A DNA stretch of 64,000 nucleotides from Streptomyces griseofuscus (GCF_014673495.1 NZ_CP051006.1:372001-436000); one strand, 5' to 3'. Shown: positions 37,406-47,024, counted from the first letter of the stretch. The notes: generated from the sequence alone by a model not told the origin. Numbers and translations: made by a program.

Positions 37406-37434
37406 AAGGTAAGGAGGGGTACGCCCGCTGACAA
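37406..37434 (-). promoter_or_regulatory. Promoter of the lanthipeptide operon
   Basis: Read leftwards: -35 TTGTCA (37434-37429), a 17-base spacer, -10 TACCTT (37411-37406), matching the TTGNCN-N17-TANNNT pattern. It would give a leader of about 80 bases before the precursor start. Confidence 0.5.
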
Positions 37435-37619
37435 GAGGTCAGATCACCCAGCGGGGCCGCTTGACCTGCCGTCATCGGGCCGGCCGCCGCGATGCGGAAG
37501 GGGAACGAGGGACTCCCTCTTCGCGCGGCGACGCGCTCGGGCCGTGGTCCCGGCGCGCGTGTCGTTCCACGGGCCGGGGAGCCGCCGGCCCACTCCGTCG
37601 TCGCCGGAGCGGGGACGAC

Positions 37620-38066
37620 ATGGCCGCCGACCGTACGCCGTCTCCGTCAGGTACCGGTCCGGGCGGCCCGCGTTCGGCCAGGAGGGCCGAGCACGGAATG
37701 CGCGCGTCCGCCGGGCGCGGTGTTCATTGCGGAATCTCCGGTCGGCGCCGCACGGCCTCCGGGGACGTGTCCGGCGCGTTCTTCGTCCCGGGCCACGCCG
37801 CCGATCCGGAGCCGCCCGCAGTGACCACCCCCGGCGCCGCCCACCCGGTCCGGACCGGTTCGCCCACCCAGGCCGGCGGTCTGCGGGCCGGTGACCGGAT
37901 GTTCGCCGTGGACGGAAACCTCGTTCCGGACGCCCGGGTCGCGGTCGCGGCCCTCCGGTCCCGACGGCCCGGATCCACCGTCGTCCTCACCGTCGGGCGC
38001 GGCAACGGGCGCCTCCACCTGTCCGTCCGGCCGGCCACCGGTCTCCCGCGCTCTGCTCCCCGCTGA
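37620..38066 (+). CDS. Small protein with C-terminal PDZ-like domain
   Basis: A 148-residue open frame. The last 65 residues resemble a PDZ domain of HtrA-type proteases: GSPTQAGGLRAGDRMFAVDG, PDARVAVAALRSRRPGSTV and VLTVGRGNGRLHLSV. The first 80 residues are Arg/Pro/Gly-rich with no protease motif, so it may be the tail of a degraded trypsin-like protease with a chance upstream extension. The ATG at 37620 has a purine-rich GGAGCGGGG upstream. It is convergent with the PAS-LuxR gene. Confidence 0.4.
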   Translation: MAADRTPSPSGTGPGGPRSARRAEHGMRASAGRGVHCGISGRRRTASGDVSGAFFVPGHAADPEPPAVTTPGAAHPVRTGSPTQAGGLRAGDRMFAVDGNLVPDARVAVAALRSRRPGSTVVLTVGRGNGRLHLSVRPATGLPRSAPR

Positions 38067-38134
38067 CAGCGTGGATTTCGCGTCGGCGGCCCGGGGGCGC
38101 GGGCGCCTTCAGGCCGGGCACCTCGTGCGGGCCG

Positions 38135-39175
38135 TCACACCGGGCTGGAGGGGTGGGCCGCCGTGGGTGAGCGGGGTGGCCAGGCGCGCGGTGAGAGGAG
38201 GCCGAGGACGTAGGCGCGGGCGACCATCGCCGGGCGGGTCGGCGCTTCGAGGAGGACGCGGAGCCGGCTCAGGTGGTAGTCCAGGGTCTGCCGGGACAGC
38301 CGTAGTTCCTCGGCGATGTCCGCGTTGCTGCGGCCCGCCGCGAGCAGGGCGACGATGCGTATCTGGGCGGCGGTCAGGGTGGGCTGGGTCTGCTGGCGTC
38401 GGCCCAGGTGGGTGACGACGGCCCAGACGCCGGTGACGCCCGGCGCCGTCGCGCCTACGGTGGTCAGCCGGATGCGGGCCCGGCGCTGCCAGCCCTCCCC
38501 GTCGACGAGTACCGCGGAGGCGCGGGCGCTTCTGCGCCGGCCGGCGATCAGGTCGTCCCAGAGTCGTAGCAGGGCGCCGCGTTCGGGTGTGTCGGCGAGA
38601 AGGGAGGCGGCCCGCAGCCCGGTCAGATCGGAGAGGCGGACGCGCAGGATCTCGGCCGTGGCGGTGCCGGCCTCGCTCACTCTTCCGTCCGGGGCGAGAC
38701 GGAGGCAGGCCAGTCCGCTGTGGTCGCGCAGTGCGCGTAAGTCGGCCTCGGCCCGGTGCCGTTGGTCCATCGCCCGGACGTAGTCGGTGACGTCGACGTA
38801 GATACCCGCGACGCAGCGTTCGGCGCCCCAGCGGACGGGAAACCGGTAGCCCGCCGCGTGGGCGGGAGTTCCGTCCGGGCGGCGATAGGTGAGGGCGTGC
38901 CGTATGGACTTGCCGTCGGTCAGGACCTGTTGGTCCATGGCGAGGAAGCGGCAGGCGTTGGCGGGTTCGTCCAGGTCGGACAGATGGCGGCCGATCACCG
39001 CGTCGCGTGTCGTCCCGTACAGGTGGGCGTAGGCGTGGTTGGCCCACACATAGCGGCCGGCGCCGTCGCGCATGAACGCGGCGGCCGGGGTGAGTTCGGC
39101 GAGGGCTCCGAAGGGGTTCCGGCCGGGCGGGCCGGCCGCTTCGTCCGAAGGTGCCTTGCGTTCCGTCTCGTCCAC
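38135..39175 (-). CDS. PAS-domain LuxR-type transcriptional regulator
   Basis: A 346-residue regulator with a PAS domain (about 22-130; AAAFMRDGAGRYVWANHAYA, PDGTPAHAAGYRFPVRW), a second PAS-like domain (about 145-255) and a C-terminal LuxR helix-turn-helix (about 265-325; TAAQIRIVALLAAGRSNADI then LRLSRQTLDYHLSRL). The GTG at 39175 has GGAG seven bases upstream. It lies between the lanthipeptide genes and the ATP-grasp operon, and either could be its target. PAS-LuxR proteins often activate specialised-metabolite genes in Streptomyces, but nothing here proves the target. Confidence 0.9.
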   Translation of the reverse strand: MDETERKAPSDEAAGPPGRNPFGALAELTPAAAFMRDGAGRYVWANHAYAHLYGTTRDAVIGRHLSDLDEPANACRFLAMDQQVLTDGKSIRHALTYRRPDGTPAHAAGYRFPVRWGAERCVAGIYVDVTDYVRAMDQRHRAEADLRALRDHSGLACLRLAPDGRVSEAGTATAEILRVRLSDLTGLRAASLLADTPERGALLRLWDDLIAGRRRSARASAVLVDGEGWQRRARIRLTTVGATAPGVTGVWAVVTHLGRRQQTQPTLTAAQIRIVALLAAGRSNADIAEELRLSRQTLDYHLSRLRVLLEAPTRPAMVARAYVLGLLSPRAWPPRSPTAAHPSSPV

Positions 39176-39474
39176 GGTCCCACTCCTTCAATACCGCACG
39201 ATATGACGTTGGGTGACGTCTCGTGCGTAAGCCGTAGCACCCCGGGAACACGGGAGAACCGGGCGCTCTCGGGCTCTGCACCAGCTGGGTGCTAGCGCAT
39301 CACAACACCTTCACATGACATCAACCGCCCGGCGGGATAGGGCGTTTGCCTGAATGGTTCGCGTGGTGCGGCCGCCGGGAGGTGAGTTGGGACTGGTTCG
39401 CTTGAAGGGGGAGAACCGGCGGGCGTGAGTGCTCCCGACATCAAGTGCCCCGACATCGAAGGAGATGGGTCTAC

Positions 39475-40848
39475 GTGAGCCAGGTGCTGTACGTGCATGC
39501 CAAGGGCGGCCCCCCGGTGGGTCATGCTCTGACGCGGGTGGCCGGGCGGGCCGCGGTGCACCTGCTGGCGCTGAGCGGGCTGCCCGTGGGGGTGGCCGAG
39601 GACGCGGCGCGGCTGTGCGCCTCGGTGGTGACGCCTCCCCGGGCGGAGCACGCGGACCTCGTCGAGCTGATCACCACCCGCGCCCGCGCGGTGGGGGCGG
39701 ACGCCGTCCTCACCTTCTCGGAGTACGCGGTGGTCGCAGTGGCCGAGGCGTGCCGACGGCTCGGTCTGAGGGGTGCCGGGGCGGCCGCCGCTCTCGCCCG
39801 CGACAAGCGGCTGATGCGGGCCACGTGGGACCGTCACGGCGTTCCGCAGCCCCGTTTCCGCCCTGTCCCGGGGCTCGCCGAGCTGGAGCGGGCGACCATC
39901 GAATTGTCATGCCCCTTATTACTCAAGGCCGCGTGGAGCGCGGGGTCGACCGCGCACCAGATCATCGACGAGCCCGGGCAGGCGCGGCACGCCTGGCACC
40001 GTTCGCGTCAGGTCATGGCGGAGTCGGCACAGCTCGGCTTCGCCGAGATGCATGTGCGGGGCGCGTCGGAGGACTTCATCGTCGAGGAGATCGTCACCGG
40101 GCGGGCCGAGGAGTGGTTCGACGGCCCCGGCTGGGGTGACTACGTGAGCGTCGAGGGCGTCGTCGTCGACGGCGATTTCCGGCCGGTCTGCCTGAGCGGG
40201 CGCATGCCGACGGTGTGGCCGTTCACCGAGCGCGCCGGGATCACTCCGGCCGCCGTGGACAGCGGGGCCCAGCGCAGGATCGTGGAGCTGGCCCGGCGGG
40301 CCGTGGACGCGCTGGGGCTGGAGAACTGCGGCACCCACACGGAGATCAAGCTGGGCGCGGACGGCCGTATGTGGGTCATCGAGACCGCCGCCCGGTTCGG
40401 GGGCGCGATGACCGTGCCGCAGATCGAGGACGTCTTCGGCCTCGACCTGGTCGGCATGTTCACCGATCAGCTGCTCGGCCGCTCGCCCGGCTGGCCCGCG
40501 CGGACGCTGACGCCCGCGGACGCCGAGGGCGCGGCGGGTTCGCTGGTGGTGCTCGCGGTCGACGGCGACGGCACGCCATGGCCGCGGCGGCATCTGTGGG
40601 ACTCCTCGACGGTGCTCCGCAAGGCACCGATCGGGGCCGGCAGCACGCTGTCCGTGGTCCGGGAGAGTTCCCTCCCCGACGGCTCGCCGGTCCCCGTCTA
40701 CGACCCCGCGGGCGGCGCCAACACCATGGCGGGGCTGTGTCTGCTGTCGGCCGACCGGCCGCAGTCCGTCGTACGCGACTTCACCGCCCTGGTGGCCGCA
40801 CTGCCGGACCTCCTGCCGGTGGACGCCGCCGAGGAGGCACGCGCATGA
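39475..40848 (+). CDS. ATP-grasp carboxylate-amine ligase
   Basis: A 457-residue ATP-grasp enzyme, first gene of a three-gene operon. The N-terminal pre-ATP-grasp domain leads to DKRLMRATWDRHGVPQPRF, LLLKAAWSAGST (ATP-binding lysine), EDFIVEEIVTG, the metal-binding THTEIKLGADGRMWVIETA region and AARFGGAMT. These features fit the biotin-carboxylase-like subgroup that makes amide or peptide bonds through an acyl phosphate, as BacD and related dipeptide ligases do. The GTG at 39475 follows AAGGAG by ten bases and gives the expected MSQVLYVHAK-type start. Its stop overlaps the next start (ATGA). Substrates are unknown. Confidence 0.9.
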   Translation: MSQVLYVHAKGGPPVGHALTRVAGRAAVHLLALSGLPVGVAEDAARLCASVVTPPRAEHADLVELITTRARAVGADAVLTFSEYAVVAVAEACRRLGLRGAGAAAALARDKRLMRATWDRHGVPQPRFRPVPGLAELERATIELSCPLLLKAAWSAGSTAHQIIDEPGQARHAWHRSRQVMAESAQLGFAEMHVRGASEDFIVEEIVTGRAEEWFDGPGWGDYVSVEGVVVDGDFRPVCLSGRMPTVWPFTERAGITPAAVDSGAQRRIVELARRAVDALGLENCGTHTEIKLGADGRMWVIETAARFGGAMTVPQIEDVFGLDLVGMFTDQLLGRSPGWPARTLTPADAEGAAGSLVVLAVDGDGTPWPRRHLWDSSTVLRKAPIGAGSTLSVVRESSLPDGSPVPVYDPAGGANTMAGLCLLSADRPQSVVRDFTALVAALPDLLPVDAAEEARA

Positions 40849-42857
40849 CGTTCGCACCGGACGAGGCCCGCGCGGCCGATGCGGCGGGCGACCGTACCGT
40901 GGTCGGCGTCAATCTGTCGCTGCCGCTGTTCCGCACGCTGTCCGGCGTGCTCGCCGGACACCCGTACCTGAAGGTCGTGGTGGACCGGGCCGAGGACACC
41001 TGGCATCTGCTCGACACCCGGGTGCACCCCTTCCACGTCGACTACATCGCCACGCGCGTCCTCGGCATGACACCGCATCAACTCGACGCGGAGCTGGACG
41101 CGTTCAACGCCCAGGTGTACATGGCGCCGGACCGCCGCTTCCTGCTGGGAATCCTCTCCTTGCACACCGACGAGGATGCCGACGGCGCCGAACGGCCCTT
41201 CCTCGTCCTGGAGACGACGGAGGCGGACACCATGCACGGTGCCCTGCTCCAGGAGTTCTACGACTACGTCCGCCATCGCGTGGACGGGCGCCTCCCGTTG
41301 CTGCTGAAGCCGGCCAACCACGGCCAGGAGCATGAGCTGGCCCTGGTCGGCGACACCCGCATCCCGCGCATCCTGAGCCAGGAGCTGTTCGGCAGCCGCA
41401 CCCGGACCTGCCTCAACCCGGGCGTGGCGGAAGGGCGTCTGCGGTATTTCCGCAGTCCGCAGGAGTACCGCGCAGGTGCCGCGGACCTCGGCTGGGCGGA
41501 CATCGTCGCCATGGCGGGCCTGCCCGACGACGTGCCCCGGGTGGCCGGATTCATCAACACCCGTCCGACGACACCGCTTTCGCACACCAACGTGCTGGCC
41601 TCGGGCTGGGGTATCCCGAACGCGATCGTCCGCGACCTGGACGCCCTGGTGGAGCGGCACGGCCTGGACGACGCCTGGGTCCGTTACCGGGTGCGGGAGG
41701 ACGCCGTCACCCTCGAACCGCTGTCCTGCGCCCCGGCGTTGGAGCGGCCGGTCTGGGACACCCAGCGCATCCATATCGGCGCGCCGCTCATCGGGGACGC
41801 GCCGATCATGGAACTGCACCGGCTGCGGCTCGCCGACCGCGACAGCTACGGCACCAAGGCCGCCCACCTCGGCGAACTGCACCATGTGCTGGACAGCCGC
41901 ACCGCGGACCTGACGGCCTTCTACGCCCGCCCGCGCCCGCCGCGGCCGGATCTGCTCGCCCATCTCGGCTCCCGGCTCGGTGAGCCCGAAGCACCCCTGG
42001 AGCGGCTCCGGTTGACGGCCGCGGAACGCGTGGCCCAGACGGTCCGGGCGCCGCGGGGTGTGGCGCTGCCGTTCCATCTGCACCATCTCTATCTGACCTC
42101 GTCGCCGGCGCTCCAACAGGGCATCGGCAAGCTGAAGTTGGCGCTCGAACTCGACGCGCTCGACATGATCGACCCGCTCTCGCTGGATCTCCAGCACCTG
42201 ATGCGGAGCACGCCGATGCCCGAGGAGGTGGCGCGAGCCATCACCGGAGCCGTGCCGCGGCTGCTGGCCGACGGTCGCCGTCTGGTGGTGCGTTCCTCCT
42301 CCAACGCCGAGGACCTGCCCGGGTTCTCGGCAGCGGGCATCTACGACTCGGTGACGACCGTACGGGGCGCGGAGCAGCTGATGGACGCCGTCATCCATGT
42401 GTGGGCATCGCTGCTGTCGCCGCGCAGCGTGCGGATGCGGCACCAGGTCGGCATCTCGCTGGACGACACGTACATGGGGGTGATCGTCCAGGAGTACACG
42501 CCGGCCGACCTCGGGGGCGTGCTCGTCACCTGCAACCCGACGCGCCGGGAGGACTTCCGGAACGTGTACCTGAACTGCACGGCCGGTTCGCCCGAGCGCG
42601 TGGTGGACGGCACGGTCCTGCCCCACCAGTACCTGTACAACACGGTCGAGGGCGGTGGCCGTACGGTCGCCGTCGGATCCTCGGGCACCGACCTGCCGGC
42701 GGACACGAGGCAGACGCTGGCCGAACTGGCCCTGGCGGGACGCCTGTTGCAGTCCCACTTCAGCACGGACGACCCGGACGACGCCCTGGACATCGAGTGG
42801 CTGATGACCGGCGAGGGGGCGTTCCAGCTGGTCCAGGTCCGCCCGTACGCCCGATGA
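40845..42857 (+). CDS. Permuted PEP-synthase/water-dikinase-like phosphotransferase
   Basis: A 670-residue protein. The middle carries a phosphohistidine-type domain, with H247 in TTPLSHTNVLASGWGIPNA. The C-terminal part (about 460-670) is a PPDK/PEP-synthase N-terminal ATP-binding domain: R483 in VVRSSSNAEDLPGFSAAG, the metal region VIVQEY and VTCNP, and a final FQLVQVRP. PEP synthase and rifampin phosphotransferase have the ATP domain first; here the His domain comes first, as in glucan water dikinases. The N-terminal 200 residues match no family I know. It is coupled by ATGA overlaps to both neighbours. It probably phosphorylates the ligase product or substrate (inference). Confidence 0.85.
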   Translation: MTFAPDEARAADAAGDRTVVGVNLSLPLFRTLSGVLAGHPYLKVVVDRAEDTWHLLDTRVHPFHVDYIATRVLGMTPHQLDAELDAFNAQVYMAPDRRFLLGILSLHTDEDADGAERPFLVLETTEADTMHGALLQEFYDYVRHRVDGRLPLLLKPANHGQEHELALVGDTRIPRILSQELFGSRTRTCLNPGVAEGRLRYFRSPQEYRAGAADLGWADIVAMAGLPDDVPRVAGFINTRPTTPLSHTNVLASGWGIPNAIVRDLDALVERHGLDDAWVRYRVREDAVTLEPLSCAPALERPVWDTQRIHIGAPLIGDAPIMELHRLRLADRDSYGTKAAHLGELHHVLDSRTADLTAFYARPRPPRPDLLAHLGSRLGEPEAPLERLRLTAAERVAQTVRAPRGVALPFHLHHLYLTSSPALQQGIGKLKLALELDALDMIDPLSLDLQHLMRSTPMPEEVARAITGAVPRLLADGRRLVVRSSSNAEDLPGFSAAGIYDSVTTVRGAEQLMDAVIHVWASLLSPRSVRMRHQVGISLDDTYMGVIVQEYTPADLGGVLVTCNPTRREDFRNVYLNCTAGSPERVVDGTVLPHQYLYNTVEGGGRTVAVGSSGTDLPADTRQTLAELALAGRLLQSHFSTDDPDDALDIEWLMTGEGAFQLVQVRPYAR

Positions 42858-44227
42858 GGCGCCGTGGGCCCGCGCTGTGGCGCCGCGCTCCGCACGAGGA
42901 CCTGACCCCGGCGGCCCGCCGGGTGATCCGCCTCAACAACGGGTTCCAGCTGCTGTTCAATCTGCTGTGGTGGATGCCCGTCTTCTACGCCTACCAGCGT
43001 GACGCGGGCCTGTCCGACGGCCAGATCTTCGGCATCCAGAGCATCTACTACATCGCCTTCTGCCTCTTCGAGATCCCGACCGGACTCGTCGCCGACCGCA
43101 TCGGCGCGCGCAACTGCCTGTGGGCGGGCGCGGTGGTCATGACGGCGGCGAACCTGATGCCGGTGTTCTCCCCCTCCTACCCGGGTTTCCTCCTCCACTT
43201 TCTGGCCATCGCCGCGGGGCGCTCCCTGACCTCGGGCGCGGCCAGCGCCTGCCTCTACGACGGGCTGCGCGCGGAAGGTGCGGACGCGCACTACCTCCGC
43301 GCGGAGGGCACGGCGCGGGCCCTGGGGCTCGCGGCGAAGGTGGTCTGCTGGCCGCTCGTCGGGCCGCTGATGGTGCTCGCGCCGCAGGCTCCGTACGTAC
43401 TGAGCGCGGCGAGCGCGGCGGGCTCGCTCGGCTGCGCCCTCGCCCTGCCGCGGCTCGTTCCGCGCAGGGCGAGCGGGGCGGGCCGCGCCTCCGGGCGGCG
43501 CGAGGCGGCGCTGCTGCGTGACACCGGTGCCGCACTGCGGGCCCTGCGGTCGTCGCCGTGGCTCGCCCTGCTCATGGTGCAGGGCGTGGCCGTCTTCACG
43601 CTGTCGCGGATCTGCCAGGTCAACCTCTTCCAGCCGATGCTGCTGGACCACGGCATCGGCGAGAGCGCCACCGGCAGTGTGCTCGCGGCGATGACGGTCG
43701 CCGAGGCGGTCGCCTCCGCGCGGCCCCAGTGGCTGGGTTCCAGGCTGTCGCCCACGGCGTGGGTGTCCCTGCTGAGTGTCGCGCTCGCGGCCACACTGGC
43801 GGGCACCACCGTCGGCGGCCCGTGGGCGGTGGCCGCTCTGCTCTGCGTGTTCGCCTCGATCACCGGCTTCTGCTATCCGGTGCAGCGCAAACTCATCAAC
43901 GACGCGATCCCGAAGGACGCTCCGCGCGCCACCCTGCTGTCGGTGGAGAGCATCGTGGACCGCGGGGTGTGCGCCCTGGCCGCGGTGGCCGCGGGCGCCT
44001 ATCTGGCGGCGGGCCGGCTCGACGCCCTGCTCTGGCAGTCGGCCGCCGTCACCTGTGTGCTGATCCCGGTCCTCCATCTGGCGCTGCGCCGCGCGAACCG
44101 GCTGGCGCGGACGCGGGGGGCGGGCACGGCACGCGGCGCGGATACGGGGTCCGGGCGGGCGCGGACGCTCCCGGCCGACGAGCCCGTCGCGCTGCCCGTC
44201 GACGAGGGGGCCGCCCCGAGGGCCTGA
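42854..44227 (+). CDS. MFS exporter, last gene of the ATP-grasp/dikinase operon
   Basis: A 457-residue transporter with about twelve hydrophobic helices. The loop EIPTGLVADRIGARN after helix 2 carries the MFS signature, and the C-terminal 45 residues are a polar tail. The ATG overlaps the dikinase stop (ATGA). As the only transporter of the operon it probably exports the product and may confer self-resistance. A strong hairpin follows ten bases after the stop, marking the operon end. Confidence 0.9.
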   Translation: MRRRGPALWRRAPHEDLTPAARRVIRLNNGFQLLFNLLWWMPVFYAYQRDAGLSDGQIFGIQSIYYIAFCLFEIPTGLVADRIGARNCLWAGAVVMTAANLMPVFSPSYPGFLLHFLAIAAGRSLTSGAASACLYDGLRAEGADAHYLRAEGTARALGLAAKVVCWPLVGPLMVLAPQAPYVLSAASAAGSLGCALALPRLVPRRASGAGRASGRREAALLRDTGAALRALRSSPWLALLMVQGVAVFTLSRICQVNLFQPMLLDHGIGESATGSVLAAMTVAEAVASARPQWLGSRLSPTAWVSLLSVALAATLAGTTVGGPWAVAALLCVFASITGFCYPVQRKLINDAIPKDAPRATLLSVESIVDRGVCALAAVAAGAYLAAGRLDALLWQSAAVTCVLIPVLHLALRRANRLARTRGAGTARGADTGSGRARTLPADEPVALPVDEGAAPRA

Positions 44228-44236
44228 CCGGGGCTC

Positions 44237-44278
44237 GGGGCGGGCCGCGAGCACAGCGGGTACCGGGCGGCCCGCCCC
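44237..44278 (+). terminator. Hairpin terminator of the ATP-grasp operon
   Basis: A perfect 11-bp G/C stem, GGGGCGGGCCG (44237-44247) with CGGCCCGCCCC (44268-44278), and a 20-base loop, starting ten bases after the MFS stop. The rest of the gap to 44596 shows no gene and must hold the metalloprotease promoter. Confidence 0.75.
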
Positions 44279-44596
44279 GTCCACCGTACGAGCGCGGCGG
44301 ACGCGCCTTCGCGGGAATTCGCGCGGCGTACACATGCGGAACAGGCTGTGCGTCGCCTGTGAAGGAGGCGTGGGGTTGTTGTCGCTTGTGACCCATGAGT
44401 ATGGCGCATGCGGTCGCTGCTGGGGTTTTCTCTGCATGTCACTGCCAACCCCCCACGCAATGAGGGGAATTGAAAGACCGCAGAGCCCTGCTTTGCATTG
44501 GCATGCCCCTGCCATTCCGGGGTGTGTCCTTCATGTGGCTCACACCGGCCGGCCCCACACCGACCGGAAAATCCCCCCACGGAAAGAGAAGCCCGC

Positions 44597-46240
44597 ATGA
44601 CCCACGGCAACATACGTCACCAGCGCACGACCCTCGCGGTGGCCACCGCCGTCGCCGCTGCGGCCGCCCTGCTGAGCACCTCGCTCACCGCCTCGGCCGC
44701 CGCCCGGCCCGCCGCCGGCTCCGCACGCCCGGCCGGTGCGCCCGTCGCCCTGTCGGCCGCCGCCCACACCGGTCTCATCCGCAACGCGCAGGCCGAGCTC
44801 GCCGGGACCGCCAAGGCCCTCGGCCTGGGCAGCCAGGAGAAGTTGGTCGTCAAGGATGTCGTCAAGGACGGCAACGGCACCGTCCACACCCGGTACGAGC
44901 GCACCTACGCCGGCCTCCCGGTGCTCGGCGGCGACCTGATCGTGCACACCTCGAAGTCCGGCAGGACGGAGGGCGTGACCAGAGCGTCGAAGGCCACGCT
45001 GAAGCTCGCCTCGCTCACCCCGCGGATCGCCGCGGCCACCGCGCGGAAGCAGGCCCTGAGCCTGGCGCGGAAGGACCGTTCGGCGAAGCCCGCCGTCGAC
45101 CGGGCCCCGCGCAAGGTCGTCTGGGCCGCGAGCGGCAAGCCCGTCCTCGCCTACGAGACCGTGATCGGCGGCTTCCAGGACGACGGCACGCCGAACCAGC
45201 TGCACGTCATCACCGACGCGGCCACCGGCAAGAGGCTCTTCCAGTACCAGGGCATCGAGACCGGCGTGGGCAACACCCAGTACAGCGGCAAGGTCGACCT
45301 GACGACGGCGCAGTCGGGTTCGTCGTACACCCTCACCGACGACTCACGCGGCGGCCACAAGACGTACAACCTGGACCACCAGCAGGACGGCACCGGCACG
45401 TTGTACTCCCAGGACAACGACACCTGGGGCGACGGAACCACGTCGAACGCCGCGACCGCCGCGGCCGACGCCGCCTACGGCGCGCAGGAGACGTGGGACT
45501 TCTACAAGAACACGTTCGGGCGCAACGGCATCAAGAACGACGGTGTCGGCGCCTACTCCCGCGTGCACTACGGCAACTCGTACGTGAACGCGTTCTGGGA
45601 CGACAGCTGCTTCTGCATGACCTACGGCGACGGCGAGGGCAACAACGACCCGCTGACCGCGCTGGACGTCGCCGGCCACGAGATGAGCCACGGTGTCACC
45701 TCCAACACCGCGGGCCTCGAGTACTCGGGCGAGTCGGGCGGTCTGAACGAGGCCACCTCCGACATCTTCGGCACGGGCGTGGAGTTCTACGCGAACAACA
45801 GCTCGGACCCCGGTGACTACCTCATCGGCGAGAAGATCAACATCAACGGCGACGGCACCCCGCTGCGCTACATGGACAAGCCCAGCAAGGACGGCGGTTC
45901 CGCCGACTACTGGTCCTCGTCCGTCGGCGACGAGGACGTCCACTACTCGTCCGGCGTCGCCAACCACTTCTTCTACCTGCTGTCCGAGGGCAGCGGCGCG
46001 AAGACGGTCAACGGGGTCGACTACGACTCGCCGACCAAGGACGGCTCGACGGTCACCGGTATCGGCCGGGACAAGGCCCTCCAGATCTGGTACAAGGCGC
46101 TGACGTCGTACTTCACGTCGACCACCAACTACGCCGACGCCCGCAAGGGCACACTGTCCGCGGCGACCGACCTGTACGGCGCCGACAGCGCCGAGTACAA
46201 GGCCGTCGAGGCGGCCTGGACCGGGGTCGACGTGCACTGA
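44597..46240 (+). CDS. Secreted M4 (thermolysin-like) neutral metalloprotease
   Basis: A 547-residue preproenzyme with signal peptide (about 1-37), an FTP/PepSY-type propeptide (about 45-215) that keeps the enzyme inactive, and an M4 catalytic domain (about 225-547). Zinc ligands are H361 and H365 in HEMSH and E385 in GLNEATSD; the general-base Glu is E362. The C-terminal HYSSGVANHFFYLLS carries the proton-donor His. All catalytic residues are present. The ATG at 44597 has a GAGAAG site. It is a monocistronic exoprotease bounded by hairpins on both sides. It probably degrades extracellular protein for nutrition. Confidence 0.95.
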   Translation: MTHGNIRHQRTTLAVATAVAAAAALLSTSLTASAAARPAAGSARPAGAPVALSAAAHTGLIRNAQAELAGTAKALGLGSQEKLVVKDVVKDGNGTVHTRYERTYAGLPVLGGDLIVHTSKSGRTEGVTRASKATLKLASLTPRIAAATARKQALSLARKDRSAKPAVDRAPRKVVWAASGKPVLAYETVIGGFQDDGTPNQLHVITDAATGKRLFQYQGIETGVGNTQYSGKVDLTTAQSGSSYTLTDDSRGGHKTYNLDHQQDGTGTLYSQDNDTWGDGTTSNAATAAADAAYGAQETWDFYKNTFGRNGIKNDGVGAYSRVHYGNSYVNAFWDDSCFCMTYGDGEGNNDPLTALDVAGHEMSHGVTSNTAGLEYSGESGGLNEATSDIFGTGVEFYANNSSDPGDYLIGEKININGDGTPLRYMDKPSKDGGSADYWSSSVGDEDVHYSSGVANHFFYLLSEGSGAKTVNGVDYDSPTKDGSTVTGIGRDKALQIWYKALTSYFTSTTNYADARKGTLSAATDLYGADSAEYKAVEAAWTGVDVH

Positions 46241-46265
46241 GCCGTCCCGCTCCCGCTCGACCGAC

Positions 46266-46298
46266 GGTGGCACCCGGGCCTGGGGTCCGGGTGCCACC
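46266..46298 (+). terminator. Hairpin terminator of the metalloprotease gene
   Basis: A perfect 12-bp stem, GGTGGCACCCGG (46266-46277) with CCGGGTGCCACC (46287-46298), and a 9-base loop, 26 bases after the stop. No U-run. The remaining 350 bases to the TetR remnant show no gene. Confidence 0.85.
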
Positions 46299-46647
46299 CG
46301 TGTCAATGCGTCGGCGTCGCGGGTCAGCCACGCCCTGGCCGCGTCCGGCGTGACGGGTCCGGTCACGGGTGCGGCAGCTGCCGGAAGCGGCCAAGTGCCG
46401 CGGTGGCACCGGTCCCTCACCGGGGCCCGGGTGTTGGGCGCCGACCTCGCGGTGCCCGCGACGGGTCGGCCACGGCCGCGGCCGGTTCGTCCTCGCCTGT
46501 CGACATCCCGTCAGAGGACTCTTGCCGGTGGCCCCCGCGCGGCTCCGCGGCATGGGGCTTCGGTCGCGGAGCGCGGCCGGATCGTCGCGCGCGCCTCACC
46601 TCGACCAGCATTCGGGCAGCCCGCTCACGAAGTGCCGGGCAGCCCGC

Positions 46648-47010
46648 TCACGAAGTGCCGCGCAGGCCGGTCAGCAGGATCTCCAGGGCCAGGTCGGTCG
46701 CCTCCCCGACCGGTGTGTCGTCCAGCAGATCACCGACGGCGAGCACGGCCAAGCCATGGACGGTGGAGAAGGCGACCTGGGCGAGGCGCACCGCGTCGCC
46801 GGAGCGGACGGCGCCGGACCGCTGGGCCTCGGCGATCACCTCGGCCGCGATCTCCAGACTGCGGTGCCCGAGCACCCGGATCTCGGCGTCCGGCTCCACC
46901 TCGTGCTTGGCGGTGAACATCAGCTCCAGCAGCGCGGGCCGCTCGGTCGCGAACCCGACGTAGGCGCGCCCCAGTGCGACCAGCCGGCCCTCGACGGGTC
47001 CGGGGACTCC
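46648..47010 (-). pseudogene. TetR-family regulator, C-terminal remnant
   Basis: About 120 residues of a TetR C-terminal domain: GRLVALGRAYVGFATERPAL, LGHRSLEIAAEVIAEAQRSG and AQVAFSTVHGLAVLAVG, ending normally at a stop. Upstream of about 47010 the frame carries no helix-turn-helix and quickly loses resemblance, so the DNA-binding half is gone. The break abuts a similarly decapitated SDR fragment facing the other way. An internal ATG at 46920 could start a 90-residue peptide, but it would lack DNA binding. Confidence 0.7.
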
Positions 47011-47024
47011 CGCCGCCGTGCAGG

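Noticed and set aside
39475..42857. Reading the ATP-grasp/dikinase pair as central PEP metabolism (pyruvate phosphate dikinase or PEP synthase)
   Set aside because: The middle protein lacks the C-terminal TIM-barrel PEP/pyruvate domain and has its domains in the opposite order, and the operon ends with an exporter.
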